Shown here: piece after piece, positions 43,780-52,738 of the stretch
Position numbering within the stretch: position 1 is the first letter of the stretch
How the letters are laid out: each line of letters begins with the position of its first letter
Assembly: GCA_018242505.1 (NCBI GenBank)
Contig: JAFEBU010000027.1
Location: forward strand, 1-64,000
DNA: 64,000 bases
Source: Pseudomonadota bacterium
GTDB taxonomy: Bacteria > Pseudomonadota > Alphaproteobacteria > Reyranellales > Reyranellaceae
Direction of reading: 5' to 3'
Program-made: the position numbers and the translations under genes
Notes under the pieces: generated by a model
Databases searched by the model: none
Seen by the model: the letters and a program-made list of their open reading frames with translations, nothing else
What the model was told of the DNA's origin: nothing

Positions 43780-44054
43780 GGTGGGAAAGATCGCCGCCGG
43801 GACCTTCCATCGGCGAGCGATGGAAATTCCCATGCCGCGCGAGGGCGATGCACTATGAGGCCGCGGACGTCGATCCTGCCAATCGCGCCGGGATCATGGG
43901 CAGGACCTATCGGGACGCGCTGAAGCCTGGCCGGGTGACGAGGGGCTTTGCGATCGGCGAGGTCGTCGAGTCGAAAGTGCCGGGTCTTGCCAAAGGCGAC
44001 GTCGTCGAAGGCAGCTGGGATACCAACTGCGGCAAGAGGGCGGTCAGAGCCTGA
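43780..44054 (+). pseudogene. 5' remnant of an NADP-dependent MDR oxidoreductase gene
   Basis: Frames in order give MEIPMPREGDA, then DVDPANRAGIM, RTYRDALKPGRVTRGFAIGE and VVESKVPGLAKGDVVEGS. This matches the N-terminal region of curcumin/alkenal-reductase-like MDR proteins (VDPAQRGWM, GEVMRGFGVGEV, GDxVEG). The remaining 250 or so residues, including the Rossmann fold, are missing, so it is a truncated relic rather than a gene. Confidence 0.65.
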
Positions 44055-44131
44055 CGGACGAGGGGCGGCCCGCCCACCCGTTCGTTCGTTTCAGGATCAT
44101 GATGCGAGCGTCCCGTCCGCGGTCCGGAAGA

Positions 44132-44944
44132 CTACTTCCCCTTGAACACGGGTTTCCTTTTCTCGACGAAAGCCTGGACCGCTTCCTTGTGGTCGGCGGT
44201 TCGCGAAGCGCGCACCAGCCGCTCGGCCTCGCGATGCAGCGCCGTCGCATAGTCGATGTGCAACGCGTCGTCGAGATTGTCCTTCATGCTGGCGAGTGCA
44301 AGCCGCGGTCCTTCGGCGAGCGACTTCGCGAGGGCAAAGGCCTCGTCCTGCAGCTTTGCCTCGTCGATGATGCGATTCACGAGCCCGATGCGCTCGCAGC
44401 GTTCGGCGTCGACCCGTTCGCCGGTGAACATCAGCTCGCGCGCCCGCGCCGAGCCTACCGCGCGGGTGAGCAACCAGGCGATACCGTAGTCGCCGGAAAG
44501 GCCGATCCTGGCGTAGCCGGTGCTGACGAAGGCCGATCGGGCAGCGACGCGGATATCGCAGGCGAGCGCGATCGCGAGCCCTGCACCGGCTGCGGCGCCA
44601 GGCAGGGCGGCGATGGTGGGCTTGCGCGAGGCGACGAGGGCGCCGGTGAGGTTGGCCTGGCGCCAGCGGAGGTCGGCAAGCCGTTCCTCGAAGCTCATCT
44701 GGCCGCGCGCGCCACGGCCGCCCATGCCCTTGACGTCGCCGCCGCTGCAGAAGGCGGTGCCGGCACCGGTGATCAGGATCGCGCCGACATCCGGATCCTC
44801 GCCGCGCTCCCTGATCTGGGTGCGCAGCGCGGGCGTGAGCTTGTCCGAGAGCGCATTGCGCGCCTCCGGCCGATTGAGCGTGATCAGCGCAACGCCGTCG
44901 CGCACGACGCACAAAAGCTCATTTGTTCCGGTGTCGATTTCCAT
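44132..44944 (-). CDS. Enoyl-CoA hydratase/isomerase family protein
   Basis: A 270-aa crotonase. It starts MEIDTGTNELLCVVRDGVAL at ATG 44944 with GGAGGG 4 nt upstream; 44965 is the alternative. Key parts are LNRPEARNALSDKL, GTAFCSGGDVKGMGG (oxyanion hole) and KPTIAALPGAAAGAGLAIAL. SGDYGIAWLL carries Gly-Asp-Tyr where hydratases have Glu, so the activity may differ from classical hydration. Convergent with the MDR remnant and divergent from the epoxide hydrolase gene. Confidence 0.9.
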   Translation of the reverse strand: MEIDTGTNELLCVVRDGVALITLNRPEARNALSDKLTPALRTQIRERGEDPDVGAILITGAGTAFCSGGDVKGMGGRGARGQMSFEERLADLRWRQANLTGALVASRKPTIAALPGAAAGAGLAIALACDIRVAARSAFVSTGYARIGLSGDYGIAWLLTRAVGSARARELMFTGERVDAERCERIGLVNRIIDEAKLQDEAFALAKSLAEGPRLALASMKDNLDDALHIDYATALHREAERLVRASRTADHKEAVQAFVEKRKPVFKGK

Positions 44945-45106
44945 GGGACCCTCCGGCGGAGACATTCCCGGTCGCCGGACGCATCGTCAAGCCGTTGCCG
45001 GCGTTCGCGTTGCCGCCGCTGTCCGCGGGCCCTTTGGCGGAGCAAGCGGGCGCATTGGCAGAGGCAGCCTGTTGCCGCGCCCCTGGCTTGGCGGCAGAGT
45101 TTTGCG

Positions 45107-46129
45107 ATGACCTTCCCGATCACCGAACACACCGTCAAAACGCCCCGACACACGACGGGCTACCTCGCTTGCGGCGCACCGGACGCACCGCTGCTGATCT
45201 TCTGCCACGGCTGGCCGGAGCTCTCGCTCTCCTGGCGCCATCAGTTGCCGGCATTCGCGGCGCTGGGCTTCCGCTGCATCGCGCCCGACATGCGCGGCTA
45301 TGGCCGTTCGAGCACCTATGCGCACCATGAGGACTTCGCGCAGGAAGTGATCGTCCAGGACATGCTCGACCTGCTCGCATCGCTACCGCGAGAGCGCGCG
45401 GTGTGGATCGGCCACGACTGGGGCAGCCCCGTCGTGTGGAACATGGCCGCGCATCATCCGGACAAGGTCGCGGGCGTGGCGAGCCTCTGCGTGCCCTATC
45501 TTGCGCAGGGCTTCACCCTCGAGACAGTCGTGCCCCTCGTGGATCGCAAGGTCTATCCGGCTGACGCCTATCCTGCCGGCCAGTGGGACTATCAGTTCTT
45601 CTACGAGGAGAGTTTCGACAAGGCCTGCAAGGGCTTCGAGTCCAACATCCGCAACGTCGTGAAGGCACTTTTCCGCAAGGGCGATCCGACCCGCGTCGGC
45701 CAGCCCGCGCCGACCTCGCGCGTGCGCAAGGCCGGCGGCTGGTTCGCCGGCGGGCCGGTTCCTGACGTGCCGCGCGACAATGACGTGATCACCGAGCAGG
45801 ACATGGAAGCCTATGTTGCGGCGCTGACGCGCAACGGCTTCTTCGGTCCCGACTCCTGGTACATGAACCACAAGGCCAACGGTGCCTATGCCCGACGCGC
45901 GGTGAACGGTGGCAAGCTCGCGATGCCCGTTCTGTTCCTGCACGGTGCCTACGATACGACGTGCGAGACCATGACCTCGCGGCTTGCCGAACCGATGCGG
46001 GCGGACTGCGCCGACCTCACCGAGACAGTGGTGGCGTCGGGCCATTGGATGGCCCAGGAGCAGCCGGTCGCGGTGAATACCGCATTGGCCAAATGGCTGG
46101 CGGTCAAGCTGCCGGCCTATTGGCGATAG
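45107..46129 (+). CDS. Epoxide hydrolase-like alpha/beta hydrolase
   Basis: A 340-aa soluble epoxide hydrolase-type protein. HGWPELSLSWRHQLPAFAAL contains the HGxP oxyanion motif. The nucleophile Asp is in WIGHDWGSPVVWNMA, and the His of the triad in VVASGHWMAQEQP. Lid-region Tyr candidates are in WDYQFFYEESF and PDSWYMNHK. The start at 45107 was chosen from where family sequence begins; the open frame upstream is a shadow of the crotonase gene. Substrate unknown. Confidence 0.9.
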   Translation: MTFPITEHTVKTPRHTTGYLACGAPDAPLLIFCHGWPELSLSWRHQLPAFAALGFRCIAPDMRGYGRSSTYAHHEDFAQEVIVQDMLDLLASLPRERAVWIGHDWGSPVVWNMAAHHPDKVAGVASLCVPYLAQGFTLETVVPLVDRKVYPADAYPAGQWDYQFFYEESFDKACKGFESNIRNVVKALFRKGDPTRVGQPAPTSRVRKAGGWFAGGPVPDVPRDNDVITEQDMEAYVAALTRNGFFGPDSWYMNHKANGAYARRAVNGGKLAMPVLFLHGAYDTTCETMTSRLAEPMRADCADLTETVVASGHWMAQEQPVAVNTALAKWLAVKLPAYWR

Positions 46130-46137
46130 GGGCTCCT

Positions 46138-46923
46138 GTGCCGCTGGTCGCGGTTCACAGGTTCGTCTTCTCTTCGGACTGATGACCGACGTGCTTCGGC
46201 CGGTCGGGCTTGTATGCGGCGGCGATCTCGGACGCGGAGCCGACCAAGACCGGCCTGTGGAGGTTCTGGTACGAGACCCGCACGGGGTTGCTGCCGTTCT
46301 CTTCAATTCCGAACTGCCGCCGATCGATGTTGGCGACCCGTTCAACCTCATCGTGGTGATCGCCTGCTCGATGTGGCTATGGGCTGCTTCGTGGCGGCGA
46401 CGCAGAGCGGGTTGCTGACGCTCAATCGATGGTACGAGACGGTGTTGCTGTAGCTGACCTGTCTCACCTTGTTCCGTCCGGCCCATTGGCTCGACAAGTT
46501 CGAGGCGCGGTTCAACGCTCATCCGTTGGGCGAGGTTCTCGCCGCCGCCGGCAGCCTGCCGGACAAGGAGACCCTGCGCTTTCAGGTGAGGAGCCAGAAC
46601 CGTGCTGGTGAAGACGGGGAGAAGACGGTGCGGCTCACCATGAAGGGCGGCAAAGCCGGAGTGGATCGCCTGAGGTCGGCGGCCTTGCCCTGGCGCCAGG
46701 CGACAAGCCGATGATCCAGACGGCGCGCGCTTCGGCAGCGAGGCGGCCAAATACGGACTCGCGGCCGGCGACACGATCATCGCCTTGCCGGTGCGAGCCG
46801 ACGGGCCGAGCTCCTATTGGGCGGCGATCCCGGCTTTCCTGTTGCTGGCGGGTGATCGTGCTGTTGCAGTTGCGGCGCCGGAACCGCTCGGGTGCGCGTC
46901 CTGCCGTTGCAGCCATGGCGTAG
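46138..46923 (+). pseudogene. Decayed 3' part of a TRAP transporter fused permease gene (with C-terminal DUF3394-like domain)
   Basis: Frames read in order: VPLVAVHRFVF, GLMTDV, AAAISDAEPTKTGLWRFWYE, RTGLLPF, FNSELPPIDVGDPFNLIVVI, AMGCFVAATQSGLLTLNRWY, LTLFRPAHWLDKFEARF, RLTMKGGKAGVDRL, GLAAGDTIIALPV, SSYWAAIPAFLLLAG. This follows the end of DctM-type fused TRAP permeases (FYFGLMADVTPP, AAAISGADPxRTG, PFIFIFNTELLLI) and their extra C-terminal domain. Several frame changes and stops break it, and the 5' two thirds are absent. No dctP gene is nearby. Confidence 0.75.
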
Positions 46924-47045
46924 CCACAATCGCGGAGCGTGATCGCCCTCCATGTGTTCTCGGGGGATATTCGTGCGCGCGATTTCAATGGCAATCCAGG
47001 CCGCAATCAGCGTGATGGGTCATCGGCCAGCCTTTACCCCGGGGT

Positions 47046-47190
47046 GTGACCTATTATCCGCTACCGGCAGTCCTCCTTGGCCAACTCTCGCCGGTGCCGG
47101 CAGGATATCAATACGTGCGCGTCGCCAACGATATCCTGCCGATGGCTGTCGGTATTCGGCTGGTCGCGGGCGCTCTGGCCGACCTCGGCA
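47046..47190 (+). pseudogene. Truncated CigR/RcnB-like gene fragment (paralogue of the next gene)
   Basis: The frame from GTG 47046 gives TYYPLPAVLLGQLSPVPAGY, then QYVRVANDILPMAVGIRLVAG and ALADLG. It parallels IYPLPAVLLGQVSPPNGYQY-VRVGSDVLILGRKVRVVAGV in the intact gene at 47237. Only the C-terminal half is present and no signal peptide precedes it, so it looks like a broken tandem duplicate. Confidence 0.75.
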
Positions 47191-47236
47191 GCTTCTGGCC
47201 GGGCGAGCGCGGTGACTGGAGAAAGCGGGGAAGTAC

Positions 47237-47677
47237 ATGCGGGCGGGTTTCATCGCTGTCGCGTGCGTGGTGGGCCTGGCGCTCGCCGCGATCATCCGCG
47301 AGGAACGAGCGGCCACGCCGGCACATCCCGCCCCGGCAGCGCGACCGTCTCCCGCGCCGCCGCAAATCGTGGTCTCCGCGCGCGACCGTGACGCGATCTA
47401 CGACTTCTACGGCATCGACCACGCACCCGGTGGCTGCCCGCCCGGACTTACGAAGAAAAGCTACGGCTGTCTCGCGGCGGATGACGCACCAAGCAGTTGG
47501 ACGATCGGCCAGCCGCTGTCCGACGACGTGCTCATTTACCCGTTGCCGGCTGTCTTGCTCGGCCAGGTGTCGCCACCCAACGGTTATCAGTATGTCCGCG
47601 TCGGCAGCGACGTGCTGATCCTCGGCCGCAAGGTGCGCGTGGTCGCGGGGGTTCTCGCCGGCGTTGGCGACCGCTAG
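47237..47677 (+). CDS. Exported CigR/RcnB-like small protein
   Basis: A 146-aa protein with a hydrophobic N-terminal signal (RAGFIAVACVVGLALAAII), a Pro/Ala-rich linker, a pair of Cys in GGCPPGLTKKSYGC, and the family-like C-terminal part IYPLPAVLLGQVSPPNGYQY plus VRVGSDVLILG. RcnB/CigR-type proteins have this PPGY-YVRVG-D-L pattern and are periplasmic. Function unknown. A truncated copy of the same family lies immediately upstream. It overlaps the convergent GFA gene by 4 bp. Confidence 0.72.
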   Translation: MRAGFIAVACVVGLALAAIIREERAATPAHPAPAARPSPAPPQIVVSARDRDAIYDFYGIDHAPGGCPPGLTKKSYGCLAADDAPSSWTIGQPLSDDVLIYPLPAVLLGQVSPPNGYQYVRVGSDVLILGRKVRVVAGVLAGVGDR

Positions 47678-48159
47678 GCCTTCGTCTTGGTCGCGGCGAA
47701 GCGCTGTTGGCTTGCCTTCGGCCACATCTCCCTCGGATTGTAGTACTCGCGCACTGCCGGCACGCCTTCGGGCAGGATCACCCACGGCTGCTTGGACATG
47801 GTGAAGATGTGGATGTCGGGCGGCAGGCGGTCGGGGTCGTCGAGCGTCCCCACACGCACGAAGCGGACCCCGTCGCCGGCGCCGGCATAATTGCTCCACA
47901 TCGCGATGTAGCAAATCGGGCAGCGCCAGATTCGCTGGCCCTTGCCGCTGTTGGACGGCGTGTCCACCAGCTCGACTTCACCGCTCAGAAGCTCGACGCG
48001 ATCGGCCTCGATCATGGCGTTCAGGGCAAAGGCGGTACCCGTCTCACGCTGACACCAGCGACAGTGGCAGCAATGGACGAACATCGGTCGAGACATCATG
48101 CGGTAGCGCACATGGCGGCAGGTGCAGCCACCCTCGAAGATCTCGGTCTCGCTGGCCAT
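47674..48159 (-). CDS. GFA-family zinc protein (glutathione-dependent formaldehyde-activating enzyme-like)
   Basis: A 161-aa protein with the GFA zinc-binding Cys pattern: GGCTCRHVRY, HCCHCRWCQRETG and WRCPICYIAMWS. Family members bind Zn, and some act on S-hydroxymethylglutathione; many have no known substrate. ATG 48159 has GGGAG 8 nt upstream, and the open frame above it is not protein-like. Its 3' end overlaps the CigR-like gene on the other strand. Confidence 0.9.
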   Translation of the reverse strand: MASETEIFEGGCTCRHVRYRMMSRPMFVHCCHCRWCQRETGTAFALNAMIEADRVELLSGEVELVDTPSNSGKGQRIWRCPICYIAMWSNYAGAGDGVRFVRVGTLDDPDRLPPDIHIFTMSKQPWVILPEGVPAVREYYNPREMWPKASQQRFAATKTKA

Positions 48160-48217
48160 GGTGTAAAACTCCCGGCTAAGGTCTCTCGACGCATAACACC
48201 ATGGCGGAGGAAGCGGA

Positions 48218-49006
48218 ATGGGCGGACGTCTCGAAGGCAAGGTGGCGGTGGTGACGGGCGCGGCGCCGCGCGGCGAAGGCGTCGGCAACGGCATGGCGAC
48301 CGCCATCCTGTTCGCGCGCGAGGGCGCGAAGGTGGTGCTGGTCAATCGCGACTCCGGGCGAGCCGAGAAGCTCGCGAAGCAGATCAAGGGAGAGGGTGGA
48401 GAAGCTTCGGTATTCGCTGGCGATGTCTCAAAATCGGAGGTCGCGGAGGCGATGGCGGCCTTTGCCGTCAGGACCTATGGCCGGCTCGATATCCTGCACA
48501 ACAATGTCGGCATCGGTGCACCCGGCACGCCCGAAACGGTGACACTCTCCGACTGGAACAAGGTGCTCGAGGCCAATCTCACGACCACCATGCTCTGCAC
48601 CAAGCACTGCCTGCCGCACATGAAGGCCGTTGGCGGCGGGTCGGTCATCATGGTGTCATCGATCGCGGGCGCGCTCGGCCTGATGGGCAGCCCCGGCGCG
48701 GTTGCCTATTCGACGGCCAAGGCGGGCCTGCACGGCTTCACCCTGTCGGTGGCGGCCGACTATGCCACGCAAAACATTCGCGCCAATTGCATCGTCGTGG
48801 GTTCGGTCCATACGCCGATGGTGGCGCATCTCGGAACGGAGGCGCGCGAGCGGCGCCGCAAGATGGTGCCGCTGCAGACCGAGGGCACGGCCTGGGATGT
48901 CGCCCACGGCGCGGTCTATCTCGCCTCGGACGAATCGCGCTGGGTCACCGGCCTGATGCTGCCGATCGACGGCGGTCTGGTGGCGCTCCGGGCATGGCCG
49001 CGGTAA
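48218..49006 (+). CDS. SDR-family oxidoreductase
   Basis: A 262-aa short-chain dehydrogenase. The cofactor motif is VVTGAAPRGEGVGNGMA, a lengthened variant of TGxxxGxG. The active site has the Ser in VSSIAGALG and YSTAKAG (Tyr-x3-Lys), and NNVGIG replaces the usual NNAG. GGAGGAAGCGG precedes the ATG. It ends with the usual TGLMLPIDGG. Substrate unknown. Confidence 0.9.
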   Translation: MGGRLEGKVAVVTGAAPRGEGVGNGMATAILFAREGAKVVLVNRDSGRAEKLAKQIKGEGGEASVFAGDVSKSEVAEAMAAFAVRTYGRLDILHNNVGIGAPGTPETVTLSDWNKVLEANLTTTMLCTKHCLPHMKAVGGGSVIMVSSIAGALGLMGSPGAVAYSTAKAGLHGFTLSVAADYATQNIRANCIVVGSVHTPMVAHLGTEARERRRKMVPLQTEGTAWDVAHGAVYLASDESRWVTGLMLPIDGGLVALRAWPR

Positions 49007-49025
49007 GCCGATACCACGATCGGCT

Positions 49026-49949
49026 TCAGCGGACCGTACGCCAGTCGTGGTGCCAGGTGTAGAGGCCGCTGGCCACCACGATCGCCGCGCCCAGCATGGT
49101 CCAGCCATCGGGAACATTGTCGAAGACCAGGAAGCCCATCAGCGTCGCCCAGACGAGCAGCGTATAGGCATAAGGCTGCAGCGCGCCGGCCTCCGCATAG
49201 TCGAGCGCGCGGATGAGGGCATAGTGGGCAATGGCGCCGATCAGCGAAATGGCGACCATCATCGCCCAGGCCGCACCGGTCGGCCATTGCCACTCGAATG
49301 GGCCGACGAAGCTCGTGGCGATGAAGGCCACGATCGCTGACCAGAGGAGCGTCGTGTCGGGCTGGTCATGCCGGGCGGCGAGCCGTGTCAGAACCTGGTA
49401 GCCGGCCCACAGGATGGCGCCGGCCAGCGGCAGGAGAAGCGGCCAGTCGAAGGTACGGAAGCCCGGGCGCACGATCAGCAGCACGCCTACGAGCCCCGCC
49501 GCGACGGCGAGCCAGCGTGCGAGACCTGCCCGCTCGCCCAGGAAGACGACACCGAGCGCGATCACGATCAGGGGTGAGGTCGCGGCCACCGCATGCGTGT
49601 CGGCGAGCGGCAAGTAGCGGAAAGCGAGAACGAACGTCGCCCCTTCGACCACGGCGACCAACGATCGGACGATCTGCAACCGCGGCTGCGCGCTCTTGAT
49701 GGCAACGCGCACGCCACGGCTGCGGGCGATGAAGAGGGCGAACAGGCAGAGCAGGCCGTAGCGGACCCACATCATCTGCCCCACGGGATAGTCGACCACC
49801 AGCGACTTGCTGATGGCGTCCATCCCGGCGAAGCACAGCATCGCCAGCATGGTGAGAAGGGCACCGAGGGCGTTGCGGCTCATTTTTCTTGTGGCCATTC
49901 CGGCGATCGCAGCCGTATCCGCGGCACGGGCGTCTTGCTTTTGGGTCAT
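49026..49949 (-). CDS. DMT-superfamily transporter (EamA domains)
   Basis: A 307-aa membrane protein with about ten helices and two EamA repeats (LTMLAMLCFAGMDAISKSLV and ILWAGYQVLTRLAA). The junction PLADTHAVAATSPLIVIALG and FLGERAGLARWLA are typical of drug/metabolite exporters. ATG 49949 is preceded only by a weak site; ATGs at 49898 and 49880 are alternatives. Likely a metabolite exporter. Divergent from the amidohydrolase gene with 100 bp between. Confidence 0.88.
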   Translation of the reverse strand: MTQKQDARAADTAAIAGMATRKMSRNALGALLTMLAMLCFAGMDAISKSLVVDYPVGQMMWVRYGLLCLFALFIARSRGVRVAIKSAQPRLQIVRSLVAVVEGATFVLAFRYLPLADTHAVAATSPLIVIALGVVFLGERAGLARWLAVAAGLVGVLLIVRPGFRTFDWPLLLPLAGAILWAGYQVLTRLAARHDQPDTTLLWSAIVAFIATSFVGPFEWQWPTGAAWAMMVAISLIGAIAHYALIRALDYAEAGALQPYAYTLLVWATLMGFLVFDNVPDGWTMLGAAIVVASGLYTWHHDWRTVR

Positions 49950-50049
49950 GATCTTTCGGCCAGCGATCCTAGGGGGCCTGCCATGCACTGGCCAGCGATT
50001 GACCCCTGGCCGACAGGGCGTAGGCTCCTGGCACCTACCGGAGGCTGCC

Positions 50050-51747
50050 ATGACATTCGACCTCGTCGTCAAGAACGGCATGATCGTCGATGGTTCGGGA
50101 CTGCCGCGTTATCGCGGCGATGTGGGGATAAGCGACGGCAGGATCGTCGAGATCGGCCGCATCAATGGCGCCGCCGCCCGCGAGACGATCGACGCCGAGG
50201 GCCATGTCCTGGCGCCGGGCTTCGTCGATGGTCACACTCACATGGATGCCCAGATATTCTGGGATCCGATCGGCACCAGCTCCTGCTTCCAGGGCGTGAC
50301 CAGCGTGGTCATGGGCAATTGCGGATTCACGCTTGCGCCGTGCCGCGAGAGCGAGGCCGACCTCGTGTTCCGCAACCTCGAGCGTGCCGAGGATATCAGC
50401 CGTGACGCCATGCTGGCCGGCATCAAATGGCGCTGGGAGACCTTCCCGCAGTTCCTCGATGTCCTCGAGTCGCTGCCCAAGGGCATCAACTATGCGGGCT
50501 ACATCGGCCATTGCGCGCTGCGCACCTATGTGATGGGTCAGCGCGCCTTCACCGACGAGGCGACCGAGGACGATCTCGCCAAGATGGTGCACTACACGAA
50601 GGAGGCGATTGCCGCCGGAGCTCACGGCTTCTCGACCACGCGCAGCGTCAATCACCAGACGTCGGACGACAAGCCGGTGGCGAGTCGTCTGGCGAGCTGG
50701 AGCGAGTTCGAGACCCTGGTGAAGGCGATGGGTGCCGGTCTGGTCGAAGTCGCGGGCGAGCCGACCGGTGCGCAGAGCGAGAAGGCGCGCAAATACTACG
50801 AAGGTCTGTCGAAGCTCGCGATCGAGAGCGGCCGGCCGATCACTTTCGGCCTCTTCAACCGGCGGACCATGCCGGGCGGCTGGCGCAGCACCTTCGACAT
50901 CATCGAGCGCACGGTGCGCCAGGGTGGGCACATGTTCGCCCAGGTGCACAGCCGCGCGCTGAACGTCCTGCTGTCGTTCGAGACCCAGCTTCCGTTCGAC
51001 AAGTGGGAGATGTGGCGCGAGATGCGGGTCAAACCGCTTTCCGAGCAGAAGAAGATGCTGCTCGATCCTGAAACGCGCCGGCGCCTGGTCGAGATCGCCT
51101 CCAAACCTTACGAAGGCCCGACCGTGCGCGGCACCGAGGCGCGGCCGCCGGAATGGGACTGGGTCTTCGCCATGACCGACATGAAAGGCCCGCACAAGTC
51201 GATGGCGGAGCTCGCGCGACAGAAGAACACGCATCCGGTCGAGCTCATGATCGACATGGCGCTCGAGCGCGACCTGAAATTCTTCATGATCCAGCCGATC
51301 GCCAACGAGAACCAGGCCGAGGCGCTGGAGCTGATGAAACATCCGCGCTCGGTCGTGACCTTCTCCGATTCGGGCGCCCACGTCTCGCAGATCATGGACA
51401 GCTCCCTGCAGACGCATCTGCTCAGCCATTGGGTGCGCGAGAAGCAGGCTTTCACGCTCGAGGAGGCGGTGAAGATGATCACCTGCGATACGGCCACCCA
51501 GTTCGGCTTCCATGATCGCGGCCTGCTGCGTGAGGGCATGGCGGCCGACATGGTCGTATTCGACCCCGACACGGTGGGCCCGCGCATGCCCGAGGTCGTG
51601 TGCGATCTGCCGGCCGGCGCCAAGCGCCTGCGCCAGAAGGCCGACGGCATCCGCGCCACGGTCGTGAACGGCCAGGTCCTGTTGCGCGACAACGAGCCTA
51701 CCGGCGCGCTGCCGGGCAAACTGCTGAGAAAGAAACGGCGGACATAA
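50050..51747 (+). CDS. N-acyl-D-amino-acid deacylase-type amidohydrolase
   Basis: A 565-aa amidohydrolase-superfamily enzyme. TFDLVVKNGMIVDGSGLPRY and GDVGISDGRIVEIGRI form the small beta domain. The metal site begins with the HxH of GFVDGHTHMDAQ. TSVVMGNCGFTLAPCR and TFSDSGAHVSQIMD are typical of D-aminoacylase relatives. The start has GGAGGCTGCC upstream, and upstream open frame is non-homologous. It probably hydrolyses an N-acylated D-amino acid or related amide; the true substrate is not visible. Confidence 0.9.
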   Translation: MTFDLVVKNGMIVDGSGLPRYRGDVGISDGRIVEIGRINGAAARETIDAEGHVLAPGFVDGHTHMDAQIFWDPIGTSSCFQGVTSVVMGNCGFTLAPCRESEADLVFRNLERAEDISRDAMLAGIKWRWETFPQFLDVLESLPKGINYAGYIGHCALRTYVMGQRAFTDEATEDDLAKMVHYTKEAIAAGAHGFSTTRSVNHQTSDDKPVASRLASWSEFETLVKAMGAGLVEVAGEPTGAQSEKARKYYEGLSKLAIESGRPITFGLFNRRTMPGGWRSTFDIIERTVRQGGHMFAQVHSRALNVLLSFETQLPFDKWEMWREMRVKPLSEQKKMLLDPETRRRLVEIASKPYEGPTVRGTEARPPEWDWVFAMTDMKGPHKSMAELARQKNTHPVELMIDMALERDLKFFMIQPIANENQAEALELMKHPRSVVTFSDSGAHVSQIMDSSLQTHLLSHWVREKQAFTLEEAVKMITCDTATQFGFHDRGLLREGMAADMVVFDPDTVGPRMPEVVCDLPAGAKRLRQKADGIRATVVNGQVLLRDNEPTGALPGKLLRKKRRT

Positions 51748-51760
51748 GCCTCGAAATCCG

Positions 51761-51833
51761 TGTCATCCCAAGTGTGGGCGAGGAATCCTCTGTCAGCGTC
51801 GCAAAGGATTCCGCGCTGAGCTCGGGAGGACAT
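51761..51833. repeat. Palindromic intergenic repeat element
   Basis: Nested inverted arms TGTCATCCC (51761) / GGGAGGACA (51824) and GAGGAATCCT (51780) / AGGATTCC (51805) make an imperfect long hairpin. The antisense reading MSSRAQRGILC is the familiar translation of dispersed intergenic repeats in many genomes, so this is probably one of a family. Confidence 0.6.
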
Positions 51834-51847
51834 GGCATGTTGTGCTT

Positions 51848-52621
51848 CTACTTCGTCGTGTAGCCGCCGTTGACCAGGATGGTCTGGCCGGTCATCCACC
51901 AGCCGTCGGAAACGAGGAAGCGGATGAACGGCACGATGTCCTCGATGTCGGTGAGGCCGGTCTTCGTGAACTTGGAGAGTGCCGCCGCGGTTTTGTGGTA
52001 GGCCACGGCGTCCGTGCCTTCGGCCGGGTAGAAGAACGGCGTGTCCATCGGCCCTGGCCCGATCGCCGTCACCGAGATGCCGCGCTGGCCGAATTCCTTG
52101 GAGGCGGCGCGCGTGAAATGCTCGACCGGAGCCTTGGTCCCGGCATAGGCCGCGTAGAAGGGCGTGAACGCGCCGAGGAGCGACGTGACCAGCGTGCAGA
52201 TTTTGCCGTTGTCGTTCAGGTGCCTGCCCGCCTCCTTGAGGAAGAAGAAAGCGGACTTGGAATTGACCGCCGTCATGTCGTCGTACTCCGCTTCGCTGAT
52301 CTCGACGAAAGGCTTCTTCAACACCTTGCCGACGGTATTTATGGCGATGTCCGGCTTGCCGACTGCAGCGACGGCATCGGCAAAAAGCTTCTCGACGGCG
52401 CGGGCGGTCGTGAGGTCGGCCTGGAAGGCCACGCCCGTCGCGCCGACGGCCTCGATCGCCGCGAGCGTGGCCTCGGCGTCCTTCTTGGTCTCGGCGCTGT
52501 TGTAATGGATGGCCACCGCCTTTGCGCCCTGTTGGGCGAGGTCTCGGGCCAGCAATCCGCCCAGATTCTTGGCGCCTCCCGCGATCAGCGCGACTTTGCC
52601 CCTGATGCTATGATCGGTCAT
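51848..52621 (-). CDS. SDR-family oxidoreductase
   Basis: A 257-aa SDR. Cofactor motif IAGGAKNLGGLLA, then NTVGK, the Ser in LVTSLLGAFTPF, and YAGTKAP (Tyr-x3-Lys). Unusual features are AGGAKNLGG in place of TGxxxGIG and a TK-AP in the active-site segment, both seen in some 3-oxoacyl-reductase-like SDRs. It ends MTGQTILVNGGYTTK. It is divergent from a frameshifted LysR gene 117 bp away, which probably once regulated it. Confidence 0.9.
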   Translation of the reverse strand: MTDHSIRGKVALIAGGAKNLGGLLARDLAQQGAKAVAIHYNSAETKKDAEATLAAIEAVGATGVAFQADLTTARAVEKLFADAVAAVGKPDIAINTVGKVLKKPFVEISEAEYDDMTAVNSKSAFFFLKEAGRHLNDNGKICTLVTSLLGAFTPFYAAYAGTKAPVEHFTRAASKEFGQRGISVTAIGPGPMDTPFFYPAEGTDAVAYHKTAAALSKFTKTGLTDIEDIVPFIRFLVSDGWWMTGQTILVNGGYTTK

Positions 52622-52738
52622 GGCCTTGGTCTCCCTGTGCAGTAACGTCCTGGAGCCAACATATCTTCCAGAATGACGCTATAAAGTTGCCTCTCGTGAC
52701 ATGACCTGTCGGAGAAGCCGAACAATTCAGGCTCACCA

